A stretch of DNA of 64,000 bases from Mediterraneibacter gnavus ATCC 29149 (GTDB lineage Bacteria; Bacillota; Clostridia; Lachnospirales; Lachnospiraceae), in assembly GCF_008121495.1 (NCBI RefSeq), contig NZ_CP043051.1:3098683-3162682 (forward strand). Direction: 5' to 3'. This document shows positions 26,780-35,311 of this stretch, one piece after another. The notes beneath the pieces were generated by a model that saw only the letters and a list, made by a program, of their open reading frames with translations, did no database searches and was not told the DNA's origin. The translations under genes and the position numbers were made by a program. Numbering within the stretch: position 1 is the first letter of the stretch; every line of letters begins with the position of its first letter.

Positions 26780-27425
26780 CTAACTTTTCTCATCATTCTC
26801 AGTCAGTTCTTCTATGATTCCGCCAGGATTGATGATCCGATACTCCTGCATTCCGTACGTTGCAAAAGTATACTCTGAACGATAGGCTGTTTCACTGGCC
26901 AGCTTGTAAAATTCATCGAAAGTGATCGAATCATCTGCCTGACATGCCAGAGCGTACATACCTGCAACATAAGGTACGATGGAACTCATTCCGCCCCAAC
27001 AGCTATAGGTATAATTCTCTTTTCCGCAATTAGATGCATGTGTACTTTTAGCGGTTGGAACATACACGCTTCCAAAAGGTGTTATGGCAGAATCATAGGG
27101 CATATAATTATTGAAGTCGGTTACATCTGTATAGGAGATTCTTGTCAGACTCTGGAATTTGTTTATTTTATTTTTGGGAATCAGACATAATACTTCGATA
27201 TTGTTTTCTCTTGCTTTTCGAATAGCGTTGTTTAATTCCACGTCACCTTTTACTCTTTTGCCGTTGCCACACCGTGTATACGGGCAATCTGGTTTTCATC
27301 GGAGTAAGATTGATAGAATTTCAGGTTATCTTTGATTTCTGTATGGTCAACAAGCAATGGACTATCAATGACAGCAATACCAATACCTGTTCCTCCTAGA
27401 TAAAAAATGCTTCCAAGCTTTATTC
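26780..27425 (-). pseudogene. Decayed S8 (subtilisin-like) serine protease
   Basis: Two pieces of one protease in different frames. The 5' piece (27,250 to about 27,425) encodes GTGIGIAVIDSPLLVDHTE with the catalytic Asp and RIHGVATA with the catalytic His, then a TAA at 27250-27252. The 3' piece (26,780 to about 27,256, shifted frame) encodes a mid-domain helix (ELNNAIRKARENNIEVLCL) and GGMSSIVPYVAGMYALA with the catalytic Ser. The region normally between the His block and this helix is missing, so an internal deletion and a frameshift are both evident. Confidence 0.8.
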
Positions 27426-27455
27426 AAAATATTTCTACCACACAAGACTTTAATT

Positions 27456-28217
27456 TTAATCATTCTTTTTTGCCATAATACAGTACCAGTCAACCAGTTC
27501 GAATTCTGGCATTTTGAAATATGATGGGAAACAATACACAGAAATATTCGTATAACCCATCATCTTCAGTTTACTTAGAATCATCTCTTTCTTGATTGGA
27601 TAATATTTTTCTTCAAATATTTCTCTTTGAACTATTTGATTCTCTTTTTCAAATGTATATAAAAGATTAAAAGTTATAGTGTCTTCAGAACTATAATCCC
27701 AGACTTGAACCAAATTGACTCTGCATTTCTTTGCAAAAACGGGATTATACAGATAGAATCTTCTTTTTTCATTCAAAATTTTTTCCCAATTTCTAGTATC
27801 CAGATATAAATATCCGCCTTTTTTTACCAACGAATTCATTTGCTCTAAAGCTGTAAGTACATCATCATTATTTACATGCGGCAATGAATTTCCCGTACTG
27901 GCAACACAGTCAAATTGTTTGCCTTCCCAGCAAGAAAGCTTCCTAAAATCACAACTCTTTAATTCAATCTCATATCCTGCCGCAGAAGCTTTTTCTTTGC
28001 ATTTTCTTATCATTTCTTCGCTCAAATCGGAACCTGCAAGTTGAACACCCAACTCACATAACGGCAACGTTACACTTCCTGATCCAATACTAACGTCTAA
28101 AAAAGAATGAACATTCTTTCCTTGTAACAACGTTTTCCAATGTTTTTTATAGGCACTCCAATGGGTTTGATCTTCTAACAAATCATAAATATCGGTTCTG
28201 TCATATATACTTGACAT
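27456..28217 (-). CDS. Class I SAM-dependent methyltransferase
   Basis: 253-residue methyltransferase. The Rossmann core has motif I SFLDVSIGSGSVTLPL, motif II-like LAGSDLSEEMIRKCKEKA and FDCVASTGNSLPHVNN. It resembles small-molecule or protein methyltransferases (methyltransferase_25 type); the substrate is unknown. AAGGAG lies just before the ATG. It sits 53 bp from the MATE gene on the same strand, so the two may be transcribed together. Confidence 0.82.
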   Translation of the reverse strand: MSSIYDRTDIYDLLEDQTHWSAYKKHWKTLLQGKNVHSFLDVSIGSGSVTLPLCELGVQLAGSDLSEEMIRKCKEKASAAGYEIELKSCDFRKLSCWEGKQFDCVASTGNSLPHVNNDDVLTALEQMNSLVKKGGYLYLDTRNWEKILNEKRRFYLYNPVFAKKCRVNLVQVWDYSSEDTITFNLLYTFEKENQIVQREIFEEKYYPIKKEMILSKLKMMGYTNISVYCFPSYFKMPEFELVDWYCIMAKKND

Positions 28218-28270
28218 TTCTTTTCTCCTTCAAATTCAATCACGATGACTTTTCAGCGGAATAAGAATTC

Positions 28271-29647
28271 TCAGATTTTAGCCGTCACGATGGCTTTTTT
28301 GAGCTTTCTCCGCACAAAACAGTAGCAGATTACTTGTAATACAATGGTAAGAAACCATGATGCAGGGTAGGAAATAAAAAGTACATCTAAAGAACGATGT
28401 TTTGGGAATACCCAAAATATCCAGACAATCCTGGTTCCTACTGTTCCGATTACAGACAGGAGCATTGGAACTGCTGAAAATCCCATGCCGCGCAGTGCTC
28501 CCGGAAACAGATCCATCAGTCCGCACATAAAATAAGTCACTGTCGTATACAGGAGAATCTCCATGCCGCATTGTATTACTGCTGCATCCGATGTGTAAAC
28601 CCGCAAAAGCTGCGGCCCCATCAGATAGGATCCGCCTCCCATAACAATTGAGACTGCTACCGACAAAAGGATACAGTTTCGAAGAATTTTATCCATTCGT
28701 TTCCACTTTCCAACACTGTAATTCTGACTGGTAAAGCTCATACAGGCCTGTGTGATGGAATTTACGGATGCAAACAAAAATCCAAAAATATTGTTGGCAG
28801 CAGTATATCCAGCCATTGCCACAGAACCGAATGAATTTACAGAGGATTGCAAAAGGACATTCGAAAAATTGATCACCGTACTTTGGATTCCGGCCGGAAT
28901 TCCTACCTGAAAAATCTGCTTTAAATAAATCCATTTCAATCCCATCCTAGAAAATCTGAATTGATAGCTGCTGTCTGACCTGTAGAGACACCGAAGCACT
29001 AACATACAGGAAATCATCTGTGCGATTACGGTCGCAATCGCGACTCCTGCAACTCCAAGATGCAGAACGATGACTAAAAACATATTCAGCAATGCATTTG
29101 TTACGCCCGCAATCATCAAGAAAAAAAGCGGACGTTTCGTATCTCCTACTGCACGGAGAATGGCAGCTCCATAATTGTAGAGCATAAAAAACGGCATTCC
29201 GGCAAAATAAATCCGCATATACAGAGCAGATTGTTCAATTACATCTGCAGGCGTATCCATAAGTTCCAAAGCGGTCCTTGAGAAGAACAAACCGACAAAA
29301 ACCATTACAATTCCGCTGGTCAAAGCGAATGTAATTGCGGTATGTACAGTCTCTGACATCTTCTTTTCCTGACCTGACGCATAGAAGCGCGCGGCCAGAA
29401 CATTTGCTCCAAGTGAAACTCCGATAAACAAATTCGTAAATACGTTGATCAAAGCAGTTGTTGATCCAACTGCTGCCAATGCCTGACTTCCTGTAAATCT
29501 TCCAACCACAATGATGTCTACGGCATTGAATAAAAGTTGTAAAATTCCTGATAACATCAAAGGAATGGAAAATGAAATCAACTTATCCAAAACGGTACCG
29601 TTACACATGTCTATTTCATATCTGTTTCTTTTTACTGCTGAATCCAC
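28271..29647 (-). CDS. MATE-family efflux transporter
   Basis: Na+- or H+-coupled drug/toxin exporter with twelve predicted membrane helices in two homologous halves. PLMLSGILQLLFNAVDIIVV and AVGSTTALINVFTNLFIGVS are typical of the N-terminal half. I start it at the GTG at 29647, which follows AGGGGGGAT; an ATG at 29608 would shorten it by 13 residues. Confidence 0.88.
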   Translation of the reverse strand: MDSAVKRNRYEIDMCNGTVLDKLISFSIPLMLSGILQLLFNAVDIIVVGRFTGSQALAAVGSTTALINVFTNLFIGVSLGANVLAARFYASGQEKKMSETVHTAITFALTSGIVMVFVGLFFSRTALELMDTPADVIEQSALYMRIYFAGMPFFMLYNYGAAILRAVGDTKRPLFFLMIAGVTNALLNMFLVIVLHLGVAGVAIATVIAQMISCMLVLRCLYRSDSSYQFRFSRMGLKWIYLKQIFQVGIPAGIQSTVINFSNVLLQSSVNSFGSVAMAGYTAANNIFGFLFASVNSITQACMSFTSQNYSVGKWKRMDKILRNCILLSVAVSIVMGGGSYLMGPQLLRVYTSDAAVIQCGMEILLYTTVTYFMCGLMDLFPGALRGMGFSAVPMLLSVIGTVGTRIVWIFWVFPKHRSLDVLFISYPASWFLTIVLQVICYCFVRRKLKKAIVTAKI

Positions 29648-29788
29648 AGTATCCCCCCTAACCTGAATTTTATAAATTACCAACACCATTATATATCAAA
29701 AATTCCATAAAGATAAGAGGAAAGTGTTATATTTTGCACTGCATCAAACTTATCACCGATTGCTGTTCCGCGTATCTTTTCTGAAATT

Positions 29789-29819
29789 AAAAAGGCTTTG
29801 TACCTTCACAAAGCCCTTT
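29789..29819 (-). terminator. Terminator after the flotillin gene
   Basis: On the minus strand GGCTTTGT pairs with ACAAAGCC, followed by a T-run (complement of the A-run at 29788-29793). It lies 37 bp past the flotillin stop. Confidence 0.8.
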
Positions 29820-29855
29820 CCTTTCTGTCATCCAAATCCCTTGTATCTTTTGTGT

Positions 29856-31310
29856 CTATTCCGTCTCCTGCAATGTCTCAGATACGGATTGAGCAGCACC
29901 TTGTGCAATCTCTTCTCCTACCTGATCCAGTCCTGTAAAGTTGATGTTTTTTGTTGTTTTTCCTTCAAAAGTTTCTGCACGGATGATTTCGTTCATATCG
30001 ATTCCGGTCGCTTCTTTTACGGATTCCATGACTTTCCCCATGATGATCGGTACATTTCCTGCAAGGTCAGATACCCCATCGCTGTTTCCGCCAATTACCG
30101 TGACTTTATCAATCGCAGATAATGGTTCTGCCACACTTTTTGCAATATCCGGAAGAACTCCTACGATCATTTCCAGAATTGCTGCCTGTCCGTATTTTTT
30201 CATAGCTTCTGCCTTTTTGTCCAGAGCTTCTGCTTCTGCCAGACCTTTTTGCCGGATGGCTTCTGCTTCTGCCAGACCTTTCGCACGGATGGCCGCAGCT
30301 TCTTTCTCTGCTTCGTACTGCTGTGCCTCGGCATCTTTCTGGCGGCGGTATAATTCCGCATCTGCATTCTGCATTTCTGCATATTTGTCTGCTTCTGCTT
30401 TTTTACGGATCTCAGCATCCAGCTTTTTCTCAGCAACTTCGGCTTCTTTTGTCTGCAGTTCAATTTCTTTTTCCCGGCGGGCAATATCTGCTTCCTGTTC
30501 CCGGATTTCTACCGTTTTTCGGGAGGTTTGTTTCTGAATTTCGTATGCGGCATCCGCTTCGGCTTTTTTTGTATCTTCCCCAATTTTTAATTCAGCTTTG
30601 CGGATCTCCAGATCATTGTTACGCTGTGCAATAGCAAGTTCTGCTGCAACTTTTGCTTCACTGGCTTTGTTTGCAGCTTCTGCAGATGCAACCTCTACAT
30701 CACGATCTGCATTTGCTTTTGCAACCCGTGCAGTCTTACGGATTGTCTCGCGGTTATCGATTCCAAGGTCATCGATCAGTCCGTCTTTGTCGTTGACATT
30801 CTGGACGTTGAAAGAAAGAATGCGGATTCCCAGTTCTTTCATATCCTGTTCTGCATTTTGTTTGACTTCCTGACTGAATTTTGCCTTGTCCTGACAAATG
30901 CTCTTTAAATCCATGGTTCCAATGATCTCACGGAGATTTCCCTGTAAAGATTCGGTGATCATAGATCGCACATCATCTGCCTTCCGGTTTAGAAAGTTTC
31001 GCATGGCAACGGCAGAAACCTGATTGTTGGAAACTTCCATTGCTACCTGGGCAATGGCATCAACTTTGATATTGATAAAATCTTTAGTTGGAATATAATC
31101 TTCTGTTACAACATTGATGTTGATCTGCCCGACTTCCAGCCAGTCAACACGTTCAAAAAATGGTACTTTAAACCCTGATTTTCCAAGCAGAACTCTTGGA
31201 TTTTTTGACAGTCCGGTAATGATCGCCGCTTTATTCGGCGGAGCCTTTACATAGCCTGCAAATAAGAAAATAAGTAACAGTACTACAATCGGTATAATGA
31301 TATATAACAC
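29856..31310 (-). CDS. floT: Flotillin-family (SPFH/band 7) membrane protein
   Basis: Membrane-domain scaffold protein of 484 residues. A single N-terminal membrane segment (about 1-20) precedes the SPFH domain (about 25-190) and a long Ala/Glu/Lys-rich coiled coil (about 190-370) with repeated AEAIRQKGLAEAEA-type units. I start it at the GTG at 31310, five bases after AAAGGAG; an ATG at 31370 would add residues unlike the family. The NfeD-type partner often beside floT is absent here. Confidence 0.9.
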   Translation of the reverse strand: MLYIIIPIVVLLLIFLFAGYVKAPPNKAAIITGLSKNPRVLLGKSGFKVPFFERVDWLEVGQININVVTEDYIPTKDFINIKVDAIAQVAMEVSNNQVSAVAMRNFLNRKADDVRSMITESLQGNLREIIGTMDLKSICQDKAKFSQEVKQNAEQDMKELGIRILSFNVQNVNDKDGLIDDLGIDNRETIRKTARVAKANADRDVEVASAEAANKASEAKVAAELAIAQRNNDLEIRKAELKIGEDTKKAEADAAYEIQKQTSRKTVEIREQEADIARREKEIELQTKEAEVAEKKLDAEIRKKAEADKYAEMQNADAELYRRQKDAEAQQYEAEKEAAAIRAKGLAEAEAIRQKGLAEAEALDKKAEAMKKYGQAAILEMIVGVLPDIAKSVAEPLSAIDKVTVIGGNSDGVSDLAGNVPIIMGKVMESVKEATGIDMNEIIRAETFEGKTTKNINFTGLDQVGEEIAQGAAQSVSETLQETE

Positions 31311-31484
31311 TCTGACTCCTTTCCTTTGGATGACATCTAAAATACAAAATGGAAACTGTATTTTTCTCATTATAAAATGAGGACAGAACGGGTGTCAATC
31401 AAAAAAATACGGATTGAAAAAACTGGAAGTTTCCCAGGAATCTTGTTACAATTTAAGAAATAATGGAAAGGCAGGCGGGATAGG

Positions 31485-32603
31485 ATGCTGGAGAATTCAC
31501 TGGCGGAAAAACTAATCGAACAGGTTACAAAATACACCAGTTATAATGTCAATATTATGAATGAACAGGGTGTGATCATCGCGAGCCGTAATCCGGAGCG
31601 AATCGGGAAATTTCACGAAGTTGCATGGCAGATCGTGCATGGAACAACGGATATCATGGTCACTGAAAATGACAATGAATACCCGGGAGTATTAAGCGGG
31701 ATCAATATGATAATCGAGATTGAGGGAAAACGGGAAGGCGTGGTAGGCGTGACGGGAAATCCAGATGAGATACGACCGATCGCACTCATTATCAAGATGG
31801 CGATAGAAACGCTGATCAAATATGAAAATCAGAAAATGCAGGCGTTTCGAAGACAGACAAGGAAGGACCGTTTCATGGAGATGTTGACGCAAAAGCAATA
31901 TCGTGCGCCACAGGATATACAAAAGCTGGCAGCAGAATTGAATTACCGGGAGGATTTGATCCGAATTCCAATTCTTTGTCATCTGCAGTCCGCTTCAGAT
32001 CAGGAGGCTTTCTTACATTCAATCAAGAACGGACGGGAACATCTTACGCAGGATATCAGTTTTCAGATGGAAGATCGATATATTTTGATCTTCAAAACAC
32101 TAAAAGGGGAACATCTTTTTTCAGATTATAAATTTTTGCTTGCCGACTATTTGAAAAGTACGTTGAAATGGATGCGGGAAGAAGAGATTTGCTGTACATT
32201 CTACGTTGGAACCTTTCAGACCAGCTTTTCTCAGTATTATTATTCGTATCAGCATTGCAAATGGCTGGAAACTCACATTTTTGGAGAACATCAGGCGTTT
32301 TATTTTTATGATTTTATAGGAGAATATATCACCTCTTGCATTCCAAGACAGGAATTACAGCAGATTTTTAATGTGTTTGCACAGAAACTTCCGGAAGACT
32401 TTCGAAAAAATTATATTGAAATTGTGGGAAGTCTGATTCAGAATAATTTCAATATCCAAAATGCAGCGCGGCAGTGCTTTATGCATAAGAATACGTTTAC
32501 CTACCGTTATAATAAAATAAGAGAGGTTCTGCGTCTGGACCATCAGCGTTCAATGGACGATACATGGATGCTGATCTGTTTGTATTTATACTTAAAATTA
32601 TAG
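31485..32603 (+). CDS. CdaR-type transcriptional regulator
   Basis: Regulator of 372 residues with an N-terminal sugar-diacid recognition domain (about 1-135; NIMNEQGVIIASRNPERIG) and a C-terminal PucR-like HTH (about 310-370; NIQNAARQCFMHKNTFTYRY). CdaR proteins activate uptake and use of glucarate, galactarate or glycerate. The downstream genes are a GntP-type permease and a glycerate kinase, which fits control of glycerate use. Confidence 0.88.
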   Translation: MLENSLAEKLIEQVTKYTSYNVNIMNEQGVIIASRNPERIGKFHEVAWQIVHGTTDIMVTENDNEYPGVLSGINMIIEIEGKREGVVGVTGNPDEIRPIALIIKMAIETLIKYENQKMQAFRRQTRKDRFMEMLTQKQYRAPQDIQKLAAELNYREDLIRIPILCHLQSASDQEAFLHSIKNGREHLTQDISFQMEDRYILIFKTLKGEHLFSDYKFLLADYLKSTLKWMREEEICCTFYVGTFQTSFSQYYYSYQHCKWLETHIFGEHQAFYFYDFIGEYITSCIPRQELQQIFNVFAQKLPEDFRKNYIEIVGSLIQNNFNIQNAARQCFMHKNTFTYRYNKIREVLRLDHQRSMDDTWMLICLYLYLKL

Positions 32604-32608
32604 AACAC

Positions 32609-32634
32609 ATGTTTTGTGCGTGAAACACAAAATA
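32609..32634. repeat. Inverted repeat between cdaR and the permease gene
   Basis: ATGTTTTGTG and CACAAAATAT form a 10-bp inverted repeat with a 6-nt spacer, directly after the cdaR stop. It could be an operator for CdaR or a weak terminator. Two TATTCTG direct repeats (32656-32662 and 32676-32682) and a TACAAT (32684-32689) follow before the permease gene. Confidence 0.4.
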
Positions 32635-32734
32635 TGGAGAAAGTTTTGGTTGAAGTATTCTGAATTTTTGAAAAATATTCTGCTACAATGAATACAATTA
32701 AATAAAAGCAAAAAAAAACAAAGGGGGCTTTAAT

Positions 32735-34126
32735 ATGACAGGATTTCCACTTATCATCGCTTTTATTGTTGCAATTGTATTCATGATTGTAGCTATTTCC
32801 AAATTTAAGATTCATCCGTTCTTATCGATTATGGGTGTTTCTTTGATTCTGGGATTGGTGGCAGGAATTCCGCTGGTCGACCAGACCGCATCGGACGGAA
32901 CTGTTACCAGTGGTCTGGCAACAGTGATTGGAGCCGGATTTTCCGGTACATTCACCAGTATTGGCATCGTTATTATTCTTGGAGCATTAATCGGAAGCAT
33001 TCTGGAAGAGACCGGAGCTGCATTGAAACTTGCAGACATGGTCATCCATCTGGTTGGAAAAAACCATCCAGAGTTGGCTATGGAACTGATGGGATGGGTT
33101 GTTTCCATTCCGGTATTCTGTGATTCTGGATTTGTTATTTTGAATCCAATCCGAAAAGCATTGGTAAATCGTACCGGTGTGTCATCCGTTGCAATGTCCA
33201 TCGCACTCTCCTGCGGTTTGTATATCTCGCATGTATTCATTCCGCCGACACCGGGGCCGATTGCTGCGGCATCGACACTGGGGATTGGAGATAATTTACT
33301 GATGGTTATGGGAATTGGAGCATTATGTTCTGTATTTCCTCTGATTGCTGGATATTTTTATGCAAAATACATCGGGAAAAAGGTAACAGCTGATGATGAA
33401 GCAAACTGTAATGATGTAAAGAAATCTTACGAAGAGCTGGTTGCTGAATACGGAAAACTTCCAAATGGATTTATTGCACTTGCACCGATTCTCATACCGA
33501 TTCTTTTGATGGGAGCAAGCTCTATTGCATCAATGGCAGGCTGGTCAGGAACTGCAAATGACATTTTGAAGTTTTTGGGAACGCCGATTATTGCCCTTGC
33601 AGTTGGCACCATTTTCGGTGTGATTCAGCTTGTGGGTGCAAGGAGAATCGATAAATTTTATGATTTGACGAATGAAACATTAAAAACCGTTGGACCAATC
33701 TTGTTTGTAACAGCTGCAGGCGGTGTGTTGGGAAAAGTGATCGCTTCTACAAGTATGATTGATTATATTACACAAAATGCAGAATTGCTGGAGACAATAG
33801 GTATTTTCTTCCCGTTTATCCTTGCAGCGATTTTGAAGAGTGCACAGGGATCTTCAACAGTTGCACTTACGACAACAGCAGGAATCGTAGCTCCTATCCT
33901 GCCGGTTCTGGGACTGGATTCCCCGATACGGGCAACGCTTGCGGTAATGGCAATCGGGGCTGGAGCTATGACAGTATCTCATGCAAATGATTCCTATTTC
34001 TGGGTAGTTACCAATTTCGGCGCGATGACTCCGGAAAAAGGATACAAAACACAGACAATGGCAACGCTCGTGCTTGGTCTTTCCGGTATGCTTGAGATCT
34101 TTATACTGTCACTCTTCCTTCATTAG
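32735..34126 (+). CDS. GntP-family gluconate/glycerate permease
   Basis: Proton symporter of 463 residues with about twelve membrane helices, e.g. PLIIAFIVAIVFMIVAISKF, and the family block IPVFCDSGFVIL. GntP members import gluconate and related sugar acids; the flanking regulator and glycerate kinase suggest glycerate or a related acid. AGGGGG precedes the ATG. Confidence 0.88.
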   Translation: MTGFPLIIAFIVAIVFMIVAISKFKIHPFLSIMGVSLILGLVAGIPLVDQTASDGTVTSGLATVIGAGFSGTFTSIGIVIILGALIGSILEETGAALKLADMVIHLVGKNHPELAMELMGWVVSIPVFCDSGFVILNPIRKALVNRTGVSSVAMSIALSCGLYISHVFIPPTPGPIAAASTLGIGDNLLMVMGIGALCSVFPLIAGYFYAKYIGKKVTADDEANCNDVKKSYEELVAEYGKLPNGFIALAPILIPILLMGASSIASMAGWSGTANDILKFLGTPIIALAVGTIFGVIQLVGARRIDKFYDLTNETLKTVGPILFVTAAGGVLGKVIASTSMIDYITQNAELLETIGIFFPFILAAILKSAQGSSTVALTTTAGIVAPILPVLGLDSPIRATLAVMAIGAGAMTVSHANDSYFWVVTNFGAMTPEKGYKTQTMATLVLGLSGMLEIFILSLFLH

Positions 34127-34162
34127 GGAAAAATACAAGATGAAAAAGGGAGGCTTCTCACT

Positions 34163-35311
34163 ATGAAATTTTTATTTGCATCAGATTCTTTTAAAGGAAC
34201 GTTATCTTCTGCGCGTATTGCAGAACTGCTTACGACAGCAGCAAAAGAATCCTTTCCGGATTGCACCTGTACCAGTATTGAGACTGCAGACGGAGGCGAA
34301 GGTACAACGGATGCTGTATTGTCTGCAGTTCAGGGGCAGCGGATTCCACTTGTGGTGTGCGGGCCTCTCTGGAAAAAAACAGACTGCTTTTACGGAAAAC
34401 TGGATGAAGAACGTGCAGTCATGGAAATGGCGGCAGCATCCGGTCTTCCACTGTTGACAGAACCGGAACGAGATCCTGAAAAAACAACTACCTATGGAAC
34501 CGGAGAAATGATCCTGGATGCATTGGATCGTGGTTTTCGGGATATTTCGATCGCAATCGGAGGATCGGCGACGAATGACGGAGGAATGGGATGTATGTGC
34601 GCCTTGGGAGTTCGTTTTCTGGATGAAAATGGCGAGATCTTGCAGGGATGCGGGGAAAATCTGGGTAAAATTTCTGAAATTGATGTTTCCGGTCTGGATT
34701 CAAGAGTTGCAAAGACAAAATTCACAGTCATGTGTGATGTCAATAATCCGCTCTGTGGGGAAAATGGAGCAACCTATACATTCGGTCCACAAAAGGGAGG
34801 AACCCCGGAGAGTTTAGCAAGGCTTGAGGAGGGAATGCTCCATTACCGGGATGTTCTTTTGAGAGAGTTTGGGGTGGATGTCAATGAAATTCCGGGAGCA
34901 GGTGCAGCCGGCGGTTTGGGGGCCGCACTGGTGGTCTTTTTAAATGCGGTGCTGAAATCAGGGATTGAAACGGTTCTGGATCTGGTTGATTTTGACAGCA
35001 GGCTTCAGGGTGTATCTCTTGTGGTTACAGGAGAAGGGCGCACAGACTGGCAGTCTGCGTTTGGAAAGGTACTGCATGGTGTCGGGATGCACAGCAAAAA
35101 GTACGGCATTCCGGCAGTGGCCATTGTTGGCTCCATGGGACAGGGTGCAGAAAGAATCTACGATTCAGGAATCGATTCGATTCTGACTACAGTCAATGCC
35201 CCAATGGAACTGCATGCGGCACTGGAACAGGCCGAAGAATTATATCTCAATGCGGCGAGACGTCTGTTTCGAATGCTGAAAGCCGGAAATGAGATGAAAC
35301 AAACAGATTAA
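34163..35311 (+). CDS. glxK: Glycerate kinase (GarK/GlxK type)
   Basis: Phosphorylates D-glycerate to a phosphoglycerate. The 382-residue protein begins with FLFASDSFKGTLSSARIAEL and contains IAIGGSATNDGGMGC and GAGAAGGLGAAL, all signature blocks of the family. It lies 36 bp after the permease gene with GGGAGG before the ATG. The last 72 bp overlap the 3' end of the convergent yfhO gene. Confidence 0.93.
   Translation: MKFLFASDSFKGTLSSARIAELLTTAAKESFPDCTCTSIETADGGEGTTDAVLSAVQGQRIPLVVCGPLWKKTDCFYGKLDEERAVMEMAAASGLPLLTEPERDPEKTTTYGTGEMILDALDRGFRDISIAIGGSATNDGGMGCMCALGVRFLDENGEILQGCGENLGKISEIDVSGLDSRVAKTKFTVMCDVNNPLCGENGATYTFGPQKGGTPESLARLEEGMLHYRDVLLREFGVDVNEIPGAGAAGGLGAALVVFLNAVLKSGIETVLDLVDFDSRLQGVSLVVTGEGRTDWQSAFGKVLHGVGMHSKKYGIPAVAIVGSMGQGAERIYDSGIDSILTTVNAPMELHAALEQAEELYLNAARRLFRMLKAGNEMKQTD

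Noticed and set aside
30200..30560. Repeated GCTTCTGC-type DNA in the flotillin gene as a repeat element
   Set aside because: It reflects the Ala/Glu-rich coiled coil of the protein, not an independent repeat.
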